From SB11 sp965222995 (GTDB lineage: Bacteria > Bacteroidota > Bacteroidia > UBA8524): 64,000 bases of DNA. The notes under the pieces are model-generated. The model was not told the origin of the DNA, searched no databases, and was given only the letters and a program-made list of their open reading frames with translations. Where the stretch lies: positions 3,730,627 to 3,794,626 of the forward strand of contig OZ244977.1 in the NCBI GenBank assembly GCA_965222995.1. Direction: 5' to 3'. Position 1 is the stretch's first letter. Every line of letters begins with the position of its first letter. Shown one piece after another: positions 1-7,847 of the stretch. Made by a program: the position numbers and the translations under genes.

Positions 1-813
1 GGGGGTAGCTTCTTCCCTTAATGAGTCTATATAATTTTGCGAGTAACCGCTTAAATAGGTTTCAAAAGTAACTTTGGCAAACTGAGCCACATAAGGTTTT
101 ACTTTAGCCTGATTGGTTTTTGGGGCGGGTACACCTTTTTGGCTTACCGTAAAGGTATTTCCCTGTTCACGAGTTATTTCAAAAGATTTTTCGGCACTAT
201 CTGGATAATTAACTGCTACAGCGGCAAACTTATCTAAAGGGGTATCAAAAATAGCTTTGTCGCGCCACTCAGAAGGTTTGATGCTGTACCGTGATGACAA
301 GTAGCCTCTAAAACCCGGAATATGCACCACAAAAGGGATTGTAGAGCCTTCTATATACATAAAGGTCCCTGTTTCATCAGCAGTAGTTCCTCCAACATAG
401 TAGGTAATGGTTTTTTCGCCGTTTTGAAATACCTCCACTTTTTTTCCGTTGGTTGCCAAGCTGGCCACAACTTGTTTTTGTGCTGCCTGCCCTACAGGGT
501 TTTTAGCTTCAATTTTTCGCATGGTTTTCAGCAAACGCTCTATTTTATCGGGAGCTGCTTTGAAAGAGTTATTTACCGTCCAAACATTGTCATCTTGCTT
601 ACGCAACAAAATATACTCTCCGCTTCGGTTTGCTATAAAAATGCTATCTATGGTCTCCACATTTTTTACAGCAAAGTCTTTTTTCTCTGTAAGGTTTTGT
701 TTCCCTGCTTTATTAATTAAGGGTAAAGCTATTATGGCTATAACCAATAATATGGATAGAACTATTAAGCTTCTTTTAACTTTTACGTTGAGTTTAAAAT
801 TCAGAAAATTCAT
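1..813 (-). CDS. DUF4340-like protein, 3' end outside window
   Basis: The reading frame is open from the ATG at 813 to the window edge (271 codons), so the C-terminus is missing. The protein begins with a short cytoplasmic stretch and one membrane segment (about residues 16-34, rich in I/L/V), then a soluble domain with repeated beta-strand patterns such as EYILLRKQDDNVWTV and FVVHIPGF. This matches the DUF4340 family, which commonly lies beside GldG-type ABC auxiliary proteins. A -7 box TAACTTTG sits 6 bases upstream of the ATG, which supports this start. The family's role is not well defined; an envelope or gliding-associated role is inferred from gldG/gldF nearby. Confidence 0.75.
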   Translation of the reverse strand, partial: MNFLNFKLNVKVKRSLIVLSILLVIAIIALPLINKAGKQNLTEKKDFAVKNVETIDSIFIANRSGEYILLRKQDDNVWTVNNSFKAAPDKIERLLKTMRKIEAKNPVGQAAQKQVVASLATNGKKVEVFQNGEKTITYYVGGTTADETGTFMYIEGSTIPFVVHIPGFRGYLSSRYSIKPSEWRDKAIFDTPLDKFAAVAVNYPDSAEKSFEITREQGNTFTVSQKGVPAPKTNQAKVKPYVAQFAKVTFETYLSGYSQNYIDSLREEATP

Positions 814-819
814 GGGGTG

Positions 820-827
820 CAAAGTTA
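820..827 (-). promoter_or_regulatory. -7 promoter box of the DUF4340 gene
   Basis: TAACTTTG on the minus strand matches the Bacteroidota -7 consensus TAnnTTTG and lies 6 bases before the ATG at 813. No clear -33 TTTG was found at the usual distance. Confidence 0.5.
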
Positions 828-918
828 GTAAACAGAACGTTAACCAGTGGTTGAAGGTTTGAATAGTTTTTTGTTTGGTGCTTGCAACCCAAATACTCGA
901 TTACCCTTCTTTATAGAA

Positions 919-1263
919 ATGGCTAATAATGAAATTATAGCGTTTGCTGCATCACTGCCGTACGCTTCTAAAGGCAGTATAAACAACAAACTAACATACC
1001 AAATAGGGAAAAAACCTTTTATTTTTTTTGATGAAGAAAAAAGTGCCATAGCTATTAGGGTAACCGACAATAAACTTAATTCTCTTTTAAATAAAGCAGG
1101 TTTTTTTGATACGGAAATGGGGACCAAAAAACCGAGTTGGGTAGGTATTGACCTCACAAAAATTATTGACAGTAAAGACATTAAAGAGTTGGTTATAGAC
1201 AGTTTTCACCTAATGGCAAATAAAAAAGCTTTGGAAGCTCTTTACACTGAATTCCCCCTGTAA
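919..1263 (+). CDS. MmcQ/YjbR family protein
   Basis: A 114-residue protein starting MANNEIIAFAASLP, with family hallmarks: an N-terminal helix ending in a SLP-type motif, a central strand region (FIFFDEEKSAIAIRV), the segment PSWVGIDL near residue 85, and a C-terminal helix (LVIDSFHLMANKKALEAL). This is the small double-wing fold of MmcQ/YjbR proteins, whose biochemical role is unclear despite frequent labelling as DNA-binding. An in-frame GTG exists at 847, but the ATG at 919 gives the normal family length. The gene converges on gldG with a one-base gap and lies on the opposite strand from its neighbours. Confidence 0.75.
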   Translation: MANNEIIAFAASLPYASKGSINNKLTYQIGKKPFIFFDEEKSAIAIRVTDNKLNSLLNKAGFFDTEMGTKKPSWVGIDLTKIIDSKDIKELVIDSFHLMANKKALEALYTEFPL

Positions 1264-1264
1264 T

Positions 1265-3034
1265 TTACTTTACATATTTTCTTCTACGGATAAAACCGTT
1301 TATCAAACCGAAAAGGATAATAGCTACTACCGGAGCTACCATATTTAATGTTTTCCAATAGGTTTCCTCTGCTTTTACTTTCACTTTGTTTAGAGGACGT
1401 ATTTCAAACTCTTTGGTGCGAACTTCAATCAATCCGTTTTCATCAAGCATATAGTCTAAACAGTTTACAAAAAACTTCTTATTGTCGAACATGCGTTTGG
1501 TATGACGGTCGAAACCCAGTGGGAAAATTTCTCCGCGTCCGCTAATGGTATTACGAATCACATCCCCATCGCCAATAACTATCATACTGGTTTTGGGGCT
1601 TCTCTCTCTAAAATTTATCGTTTGCTCTGCATCGCGCCTTCTGTTTTTAAATACGGATGTGAAGTTTCCTTCAAGTAACACTGCCAATGGCTGCTCGGGC
1701 TTGTTTAATAGTTTTGGAGGTATAGGCTTTGCTACAATATCAAACGATATCTCAACAGGGTTGTTTACCGGACGTGAGTATAACGACGAGGTAAGCAATA
1801 CTTTTTTCTTTATTCCCCCTTTACCCACTGTATCTATGCTACTGGCAAAACGAAATAAAATAGGGTTAAGGTTTTTAACTATGGGGTGCTGGCTTTTAGC
1901 CACCACCTTTGGGTCGTATATCCAAGGGTATATCCTTCCCGAACCGTCTAAACGTAAGCCATTACACTCAGCATCTTGTATTAAATTGGGGTTTACACGT
2001 ACACCATACTCAAACAGCATATCATTTAGGTTCAAATCATAATCTCCCGTCACAATAGTGCGGTATTTGGCTATACTGTCTAAACTGGCAATTAATGGGT
2101 CTATCAGCCAAACTATTTTGCCACCGTTCATTACATATTGGTCTATGTAAAACTTCTCCTGCTCGCTAAACCTGTCTCGCGGGCGGGCAATAACCACTGC
2201 ATCAAAACTGTTAAGCTTCCTGGTAAGCGTATCAATTAGCCATTTGCCGGCATCTTCGGGAGCTATGGAATCTAAACCACCTGCAAATTGTTTTATAAAA
2301 TCAGGGTTTGCAGTATCCATCCACATATCAAAACGCTCTAATCGATAGCTTTTGCTCAGCTCATTGGCAATATCAGCCGTTTCTTTTTCATCTAACTCGC
2401 CATGCCCAGTGAAAAAAGCCACTTTTTTTCGTCCACCATCTACTACTTTGCGAATAGTTGCTGCAATTTCATATTCAAGTGCTTCTATAGATTTATTTAA
2501 TACTACTTGTGCCGGTTGTCCAAATTGTTGCTTAAGCAAGCTTAGCGGGTATTGTTGTGATGTTTTATAGTAGAAGTGCGCCCCGGGTACAATTACTTTT
2601 CTGGTGCTTTGGTCATCAGCGTCATCAAAAATTTCAGTAGGTTGCAGACCCTCTTGTTGCAATTGTTGTATTATTTCTGCCTTATCTTTTTTTGTTTTTC
2701 CTTCCAAGGGGTCAACAAACTCATACTCAATCATCCCGTCAGAGGCAATCCGAAACTCATCCAACATTTCTTTGGTAGAGCGGCGTAAACGGTCAAAATC
2801 AGGGTTTAAATCACCATCTAAATACACCCGCACAAAAAGTATATCGTCAAGTTTTTGAGAAAGTTCTTTGCTGGCATCACTCAGGCTGTAGCGTTTTTCT
2901 TTGGTAAAATCTATACGCGTAAAAACCTTTGAAGCAATAATATTCAGTACCACTAAAAGGGCAAGGGCAACAATCAATTCTGATACTGCCTGATATTTTT
3001 GGTTGCGTTTTTTGTTTTCTTCTTTCTTGCTCAT
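1265..3034 (-). CDS. gldG: Gliding-motility ABC transporter auxiliary protein GldG
   Basis: A 589-residue protein with an N-terminal membrane segment (about residues 15-38), a large extracytoplasmic domain of the ABC-type auxiliary family (motifs include FTGHGELDE and VIARPRDRFSEQEKFYID), and a C-terminal membrane helix followed by a basic tail (FIRRRKYVK). This matches GldG, which works with the permease GldF and an ATPase (GldA, not in this window) in gliding motility. The ATG at 3034 begins MSKKEENKK, 11 bases after the gldF stop; a GTG at 3052 would overlap gldF by 7 bases. It is co-transcribed with gldF. Confidence 0.93.
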   Translation of the reverse strand: MSKKEENKKRNQKYQAVSELIVALALLVVLNIIASKVFTRIDFTKEKRYSLSDASKELSQKLDDILFVRVYLDGDLNPDFDRLRRSTKEMLDEFRIASDGMIEYEFVDPLEGKTKKDKAEIIQQLQQEGLQPTEIFDDADDQSTRKVIVPGAHFYYKTSQQYPLSLLKQQFGQPAQVVLNKSIEALEYEIAATIRKVVDGGRKKVAFFTGHGELDEKETADIANELSKSYRLERFDMWMDTANPDFIKQFAGGLDSIAPEDAGKWLIDTLTRKLNSFDAVVIARPRDRFSEQEKFYIDQYVMNGGKIVWLIDPLIASLDSIAKYRTIVTGDYDLNLNDMLFEYGVRVNPNLIQDAECNGLRLDGSGRIYPWIYDPKVVAKSQHPIVKNLNPILFRFASSIDTVGKGGIKKKVLLTSSLYSRPVNNPVEISFDIVAKPIPPKLLNKPEQPLAVLLEGNFTSVFKNRRRDAEQTINFRERSPKTSMIVIGDGDVIRNTISGRGEIFPLGFDRHTKRMFDNKKFFVNCLDYMLDENGLIEVRTKEFEIRPLNKVKVKAEETYWKTLNMVAPVVAIILFGLINGFIRRRKYVK

Positions 3035-3045
3035 ATTCTCTTTTC

Positions 3046-3774
3046 TTACCACTTGCGGCTTCCAAAAACAGTTTTTGTTAATAAAAGAAAAAGTGTGATT
3101 GCACTTATAAAATAGGCAGCATCTCTTGTATCTAAAACACCACGGCTAATGCTTTCGTAATGGTAGTTTATGCCTAACCATTGTATCCAGTAGCTCACAC
3201 TTCGCAAAGCATCCAATTGCCCTAAATAATCAAAGGCAATGTAGAAAATGAAGCATAAAAACATAGATACTATAAACGAAACAATCTGGTTATCGGTAAT
3301 AACAGAAGCAAATATGCCAATGGCCACAAACACACTACCCAGCATCAACAAACCCAAATAAGAACCCCACATAGCACCTGTATCAATATTTCCTTGAGGG
3401 TAACCCAGTTGATGAACTGTATAGTAATATAACAATGTTGGAACCAGTGAAAACAGTACTAATACAACTCCTGCAAAATATTTCCCTAATATGATTGACA
3501 TATCACTTACCGGAGCAGTAGTAAGGGTTTCTATAGTTCCCGCTTTTTTCTCTTCAGAAAAGCTACGCATGGTTATGGCTGATATTAAGAATATAAACAC
3601 CCAAGGCCCCATGAAAAACAGGGTATCTATATTGGCATAGCCACCATCAAGTACATTGGTATCTTTAAACACCCACATAAACAAGCCAATGGCAAGCAAA
3701 AACACACCAATGGCTATGTAGGCTATAAGCGAGCTTAAAAAGCTTCGGATTTCTTTAGCAAAAACAGTTAACAT
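3046..3774 (-). CDS. gldF: Gliding-motility ABC transporter permease GldF
   Basis: A 242-residue polytopic membrane protein with about six hydrophobic helices, starting MLTVFAKEIRSFLSSLIAYI. The segment MRSFSEEKKAGTIETLTTAPVS (residues about 68-89) is the conserved cytoplasmic loop of ABC-2 type permeases of the GldF/NosY class. It is the first gene of the gldF-gldG pair on the minus strand. The upstream 351-bp region is shared with the divergent gene at 4126. GldF is the membrane permease of the GldAFG exporter associated with gliding and envelope export in Bacteroidota. Confidence 0.93.
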   Translation of the reverse strand: MLTVFAKEIRSFLSSLIAYIAIGVFLLAIGLFMWVFKDTNVLDGGYANIDTLFFMGPWVFIFLISAITMRSFSEEKKAGTIETLTTAPVSDMSIILGKYFAGVVLVLFSLVPTLLYYYTVHQLGYPQGNIDTGAMWGSYLGLLMLGSVFVAIGIFASVITDNQIVSFIVSMFLCFIFYIAFDYLGQLDALRSVSYWIQWLGINYHYESISRGVLDTRDAAYFISAITLFLLLTKTVFGSRKW

Positions 3775-3874
3775 AATTCGCTTGCGAATTTATCAAATAT
3801 CAGTCAGCATTTAACGTATGTAACGTTAGTTTAGGTATAGGGTTGTAAAACTCAGCCATAATTGTATGTGGTTC

Positions 3875-3943
3875 AATACATTCTTAGCTTCTTCACTTCA
3901 TTTTGAAAGGGGGGAATACTGTAAATTAAACCAAGAATGTATT
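3875..3943. repeat. Inverted repeat, 11-bp arms
   Basis: AATACATTCTT at 3875-3885 is the exact reverse complement of AAGAATGTATT at 3933-3943. The 47-base spacer makes a simple terminator unlikely. It sits about 100 bp upstream of the gldF start. Confidence 0.55.
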
Positions 3944-4000
3944 CGGATTAAGTTAGAAAAACCCTCCCAAATTTATTATCAACTGAATTATATATACTCG

Positions 4001-4022
4001 CCCTCCCTTAATTAAGGGAGGG
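4001..4022. repeat. Perfect 22-bp palindrome
   Basis: CCCTCCC, TTAATTAA, GGGAGGG in direct succession form a perfect 22-bp palindrome. There is no T-tract immediately after either arm, so it is not a standard intrinsic terminator. A further CCCTCCC 33 bases to the left and GGAGGG 36 bases to the right suggest a small nested inverted-repeat element. Confidence 0.6.
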
Positions 4023-4125
4023 AAATTTGAGAATACTTTGATTAGTTTTTTATTTTAGGAGGGTATAAAACTACCTTCATCTTAATTTTACCTTACAATT
4101 CCATCAAATTCCTTTACTTGCGTTT

Positions 4126-5706
4126 ATGAAAAGAATTGTTGCCATAGCAATAACAATAGGTTTAAGTCTTTCAGCATTTAGCCAAAACTATATACGCAAA
4201 GTAAGCCGTAGTAATAACGACCCTGAAGAAGTTACCATTTACATTAACCCAAAAAACCCACAACAAATGGTAGCAGGTAGTAATATAACCAATGTATATG
4301 TGAGTGAAGATGGCGGGCAAACGTGGGACGAAAGCACCCTAAGGTCTAAAAAATATGGTGTATATGGCGATCCTGTGGTTTTTGCCAATGATAGCGGACA
4401 CTTTTACTTTTGCCATCTTTCGCAAACCAAGCCGCCTTTAGATGCAAGCTATAGCTGGCTGGAGTACATAGTGGTGCAAAAAAGTACCGATGGCGGCAAA
4501 ACCTGGAATGAAGGTGCAGGTTTAGGTTATGTGAAAGGCAAGGTGCAGGACAAAGAATGGATAAGTGGTGATTTTAGCAAAAGCAGCCCGCACAAAGGTA
4601 ATTTATATGTTAGCTGGACTGAGTTTGATAAATACGGAAGTAGAAGCTCTAATGATTTTTCACGGATAAAATTTTCTCGCTCTACCAATGGCGGAAATAC
4701 TTTTGAAGAAAGCATAGTTATATCAGACACTGTTGGGGATTGTGTTGATGGCGACCATACCCTAGAAGGGGCAACATCAGCAGTATTGCCTAATGGTGAT
4801 GTGCTGGTTGCTTGGGCGGGGCACGGTAATATTTATTTAGACAAAAGCACCGACGGAGGTAAAACCTTTGGCAAAGACCGAATTATTGCTGCACAACCCG
4901 GTAGCTGGGATATTCCCGTTGCTGAAATTATGCGTACTAATGGGATGCCCTTCTTAGTAGCTGATAACAGCGGGGGAAAACACAACGGCAACCTTTACCT
5001 ACAATTTGGTGATGATGCAAACGGTGATGCTGATATTTTCATTCTAAAGTCTACTGATGGAGGTAAAACTTGGAGTAAAAAAATAAGAATTAACAATGAT
5101 GAGGTTGGAAACGGTAAAGACCAGTTTTTGGGGCACATAGCTGTTGACCAAACCAACGGGGATATTTATGTGGTGTACTACAGCCGACAAAACTCTGAAA
5201 ATAATTTATTTATAGATACTTACGTAGCATTTTCAACTGATGGGGGTGAAACTTTTACCCGCAGACGCATTACTAACGAACCTTTTGCGGCTCCCGGAAA
5301 AGAAGTTTTTTTTGGTGATTATAACGGTATAGCAGCTTACAAGGGTATTGTTCGCCCAATTTGGACGGATGTAACTAACGGCGAGCTGACTGTGAAAACA
5401 GCTATTTTGGATAAAGAAATGCTGCAAAACCAAACCTTTGATGAGAAAGTAGATTATATAGGAGTGAAAAAGAAGGTTGATGAAGAAGATTTAGTGATTC
5501 ATCTTCGCTTGAAAAATGAAGGCACTTTTATTTTAAAGATTTTAGATGCCACAGGAAGAAAAACCTTTTATAGCGAAACAGTTGCTAAAAATAAAAAGCA
5601 CGAATTGGAAATTAAGCACGAAAATACAGCTTTACCACCGGGCAAATACAAAATTCAGGTAAGAATGAAAAGCAAAACCTTTGAAGAATCTTTTGAGGTG
5701 AAATAA
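4126..5706 (+). CDS. Secreted sialidase-like Asp-box beta-propeller protein with possible T9SS C-terminal domain
   Basis: A 526-residue protein with a signal peptide (MKRIVAIAITIGLSLSAFSQ, cleavage after about residue 19). The body carries at least six Asp-box motifs of the S-x-D/N-G-G-x-T-W/F type (SEDGGQTW, STDGGKTW twice, STNGGNTF, STDGGKTF, STDGGETF), the signature of sialidase/BNR beta-propellers. No clear sialidase catalytic Arg triad could be confirmed, so substrate and activity are unknown. The last 80 residues (LKILDATGRKTF ... LPPGKYKIQV ... EESFEVK) resemble a T9SS type A sorting domain. The protein is probably secreted or surface attached. Confidence 0.8.
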   Translation: MKRIVAIAITIGLSLSAFSQNYIRKVSRSNNDPEEVTIYINPKNPQQMVAGSNITNVYVSEDGGQTWDESTLRSKKYGVYGDPVVFANDSGHFYFCHLSQTKPPLDASYSWLEYIVVQKSTDGGKTWNEGAGLGYVKGKVQDKEWISGDFSKSSPHKGNLYVSWTEFDKYGSRSSNDFSRIKFSRSTNGGNTFEESIVISDTVGDCVDGDHTLEGATSAVLPNGDVLVAWAGHGNIYLDKSTDGGKTFGKDRIIAAQPGSWDIPVAEIMRTNGMPFLVADNSGGKHNGNLYLQFGDDANGDADIFILKSTDGGKTWSKKIRINNDEVGNGKDQFLGHIAVDQTNGDIYVVYYSRQNSENNLFIDTYVAFSTDGGETFTRRRITNEPFAAPGKEVFFGDYNGIAAYKGIVRPIWTDVTNGELTVKTAILDKEMLQNQTFDEKVDYIGVKKKVDEEDLVIHLRLKNEGTFILKILDATGRKTFYSETVAKNKKHELEIKHENTALPPGKYKIQVRMKSKTFEESFEVK

Positions 5707-5720
5707 GCGTTTTTATACTC

Positions 5721-5951
5721 CTAAATTTTATCCAGTATATCAGCTAGTTTTCTGTCTTTATCGGTAATGGTATTTCCTGCATCGTGGGTGGTGAGTTTCA
5801 CTTCTACTTTATTATATACATTACTCCACTCAGGATGATGGTTTAGTTTTTCTATAGCAAAGGCAGCCTTTACCATCCATGCCATAGCCTCGGCAAAGTC
5901 AGTAAACTCAAACGTTTTGCAAAGCTTATTATCTTGTTCTTTCCAATTCAT
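5721..5951 (-). CDS. phhB: 4a-hydroxytetrahydrobiopterin dehydratase (pterin-4-alpha-carbinolamine dehydratase)
   Basis: A 76-residue protein containing the catalytic block EKLNHHPEWSNVYNKVEVKL (the HHPE signature) and a C-terminal LTTHDAGNTITDKD segment, both diagnostic of the family. The enzyme dehydrates the carbinolamine formed by pterin-dependent aromatic amino acid hydroxylases, recycling tetrahydrobiopterin. At 76 residues it lacks the first part of longer (about 95-residue) homologues but keeps the active-site histidines. The ATG at 5951 lies 29 bases from a set of four 11-bp direct repeats. No hydroxylase gene is visible nearby. Confidence 0.9.
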   Translation of the reverse strand: MNWKEQDNKLCKTFEFTDFAEAMAWMVKAAFAIEKLNHHPEWSNVYNKVEVKLTTHDAGNTITDKDRKLADILDKI

Positions 5952-5979
5952 GCTGAAAGTTAAGTATTCCTTATGGTTT

Positions 5980-6023
5980 TGTCATGCTTATGTCAATACT
6001 TTGTCAGTGCTTTGTCAATATTC
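5980..6023. promoter_or_regulatory. Four TGTCA direct repeats with exact 11-bp period (Pho-box-like)
   Basis: TGTCA occurs at 5980, 5991, 6002 and 6013, each 11 bp after the last. Units two and three share a T-rich end (CTTT). Direct repeats of TGTCA-like half-sites every 11 bp are the known architecture of Pho boxes and of OmpR/PhoB-family binding sites. They lie just upstream of the pterin dehydratase gene (minus) and about 170 bp upstream of the plus-strand gene at 6195. Which gene they control, and the regulator, are not shown by the sequence. Confidence 0.6.
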
Positions 6024-6153
6024 AAAATCCTTAATATAACTCCCGCATAAAAATTCTAATCTTGTTGTGTTGCTTTATTGCAATACCAAAATTTAGAAAC
6101 TATATCTACCCAAAAGCCCTTAGTCATTTATGGCAAAAGGCATTATAGTTAGT

Positions 6154-6176
6154 AAACAGCCGCATTGCGGCTGTTT
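6154..6176. repeat. 10-bp hairpin just upstream of the gene at 6195
   Basis: AAACAGCCGC, loop ATT, GCGGCTGTTT form a perfect 10-bp stem. It ends 6 bases before the -7 box at 6182 and lacks a following T-tract, so it is either a weak terminator or an element overlapping the promoter of the gene at 6195. Confidence 0.5.
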
Positions 6177-6181
6177 GCGTT

Positions 6182-6189
6182 TATATTTG
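6182..6189 (+). promoter_or_regulatory. -7 promoter box of the gene at 6195
   Basis: TATATTTG matches TAnnTTTG and lies 5 bases before the ATG at 6195. This would give a nearly leaderless transcript, a spacing seen repeatedly in this window. Confidence 0.5.
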
Positions 6190-6194
6190 CCCCA

Positions 6195-7064
6195 ATGGGG
6201 ATACAATACTTCAAAAACGTTAGTGAAATAATACAGCCTCTTTTTGATGATGAAATAATTGAAAACTCATCGCTTCTCACCCCCTCACCTTTTCAAAGTT
6301 TGTTATTGCCAAAAAGCAATATTGCTTTTCATATCGTTTCGTTAAATATTCCCTTTTTAAGTGTATTAGAAAGTACTTTTTTTTATGATTGGGCAAATCA
6401 TGCTGAAAAACAAGGGATGCAACCCATACATATTTGGGAGGACCGTTGGCTAAGCCAACAAGATATTATACACTCACAATTATCATCTTTAGCTAAGAAA
6501 ACCAAGGTGGTTTTTGCCCGAAATACTTATGCCAAGCGTATTAGCCAACCCATGGCAAATGATTTTTTAAACCAACACCATTTAGGCGGCTCGCCCATTG
6601 CCCGATATAAATACGGGTTGTTTCATAAAAAAAGTAAAGAATTGCTTGGGGTAGCTACTTTTAGTGCCCCAAGAAAGTTTATACGCGGAAAAGAAACTTA
6701 CCGCTCTTATGAGTTGGTTCGCTATGGCAGCCAACTTAATACAACTATTACAGGTGGTTTAAGCAAGCTTCTCAAAACATTTATAAAAGAAGTACAGCCT
6801 GATGATATTATGACTTATGCTGACCGTGATTGGTGGACAGGTAAAAGCTATTCTCCATTAGGCTTCAAAATGGTAGAAGTTAAGCCTCCGCTTCAGTTTT
6901 GGGTAAAACCAACAGAGAACAAGCGGTATACTACCCCCCAGCTTAGCAGACTGTTAAAAGATAGATTGGATGCCAAAGCAAATAAGCAGGTTCAATTTGC
7001 AAACTTAGGCTACATCAGCATACATAATTCGGGTAGTAGAAAGTTTCTTTATACTCTAAAGTAA
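6195..7064 (+). CDS. Vsr-like/Mom-like two-domain protein of a phage-associated family
   Basis: A 289-residue protein. The N-terminal third ends in QPIHIWEDRWLSQQDIIHSQ, the closing block of the Vsr-like endonuclease domains found in phage homing-endonuclease-like proteins. The usual acidic catalytic residues of that fold are not obvious (the region around LLLPKSNIAFHIVSLN is where they should be). The C-terminal part (FLNQHHLGG ... YKYGLFHKKSKELLGVATF ... YELVRYGS ... GGLSKLL ... YADRDWWTG ... YSPLGFK) is the Mom-like/GNAT-type domain of the same family. It is a chromosomal relative of phage proteins; function unknown. An in-frame TTG at 6165 is possible, but the ATG at 6195 follows a good -7 box. 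Confidence 0.6.
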   Translation: MGIQYFKNVSEIIQPLFDDEIIENSSLLTPSPFQSLLLPKSNIAFHIVSLNIPFLSVLESTFFYDWANHAEKQGMQPIHIWEDRWLSQQDIIHSQLSSLAKKTKVVFARNTYAKRISQPMANDFLNQHHLGGSPIARYKYGLFHKKSKELLGVATFSAPRKFIRGKETYRSYELVRYGSQLNTTITGGLSKLLKTFIKEVQPDDIMTYADRDWWTGKSYSPLGFKMVEVKPPLQFWVKPTENKRYTTPQLSRLLKDRLDAKANKQVQFANLGYISIHNSGSRKFLYTLK

Positions 7065-7182
7065 TTTATTTACCGTTTGCTGACTGAAACCTACCACTCA
7101 CTGGCAAATTATAATTATTGCAATCAACCCCCTCACAATTAAATAATTAAAAGCGTTACTTTAGTATAAATGCATCATTAAA

Positions 7183-7809
7183 ATGGCTTCATTACTATTG
7201 CAACGCACTTCTAAATATATATTAACTGTTTTTGCTACATTAGTTTTAACAGTTGGTATTCCTTCGTGTATTGGTTCTTGTCCTGAAATAGAAGAATATT
7301 TTGACATTACCCGAATTGATATAAATAACTACAGAATTGTTAGTACTGTTGAGGATGAAATTCTTACCCAAGACAATGTAGATTTTGAGGATTATTTTAT
7401 TAAATGTGATTTTACGGTTGAATATTACTCGTATTACACACCTAAAACTTCTCTTATGAATACCGCATTTGCGTTGAGTTGCCCTTCATTGGGAGAGTCA
7501 GGTTCTTTGGAAGGAATGGATACCATTTTGGTAATTGCTAAAACAGACTATGACAATACTTTTTCAGCAGGAGATACCTTATCATCCATTGTAAATATTA
7601 ATACTCATACTTATAGCAGAAAACGCTTTGAACCCCTTTCGCAATTTATCACTGAAAACAAAAGTAAAATTTGGTATCAGCACGGTTTTGATATCCAGCT
7701 TAATAGAAAACCAACTAATCTAAATACTTCACATAGTTTTGATGTAATTATCAAGCTTGGAAACGGAGAAGAATATAGTTCTACTACACCCAAAGTATAT
7801 TTCAGGTAA
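7183..7809 (+). CDS. Predicted lipoprotein, unknown function
   Basis: A 208-residue protein with an N-terminal hydrophobic segment ending in a lipobox-like VGIPSC (Cys near residue 29), followed by a soluble domain rich in beta-strand patterns and Tyr. I do not recognise a named family. It starts at the ATG at 7183, 118 bases after the previous gene, and is followed 38 bases later by a membrane protein gene on the same strand, so co-transcription is possible. It is likely anchored in the periplasm or outer membrane. Confidence 0.7.
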   Translation: MASLLLQRTSKYILTVFATLVLTVGIPSCIGSCPEIEEYFDITRIDINNYRIVSTVEDEILTQDNVDFEDYFIKCDFTVEYYSYYTPKTSLMNTAFALSCPSLGESGSLEGMDTILVIAKTDYDNTFSAGDTLSSIVNINTHTYSRKRFEPLSQFITENKSKIWYQHGFDIQLNRKPTNLNTSHSFDVIIKLGNGEEYSSTTPKVYFR

Positions 7810-7847
7810 CTGTATTTACAAAACGTCTTACATTCGTATTAACTAAT

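Larger units (their letters stand above)
3775..4125. other. Divergent intergenic region between gldF and the Asp-box protein gene
   Basis: This 351-bp gap has no credible gene. It holds two structures, listed separately: an 11-bp inverted repeat with a 47-base spacer (3875-3943) and a perfect 22-bp palindrome (4001-4022). A further CCCTCCC at 3962-3968 and GGAGGG near 4058 form weaker outer inverted copies of the palindrome arms. The region must hold promoters for both flanking genes, but no clean TAnnTTTG box was found on either strand. Confidence 0.6.

Noticed and set aside
322..862. Two plus-strand reading frames opposite the DUF4340 gene
   Set aside because: They are antisense to a clear gene with a promoter box and show no domain.
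6129..6230. 34-codon plus-strand frame across the hairpin at 6154
   Set aside because: It runs into the start of the Vsr/Mom-like gene in another frame and shows no conserved features.
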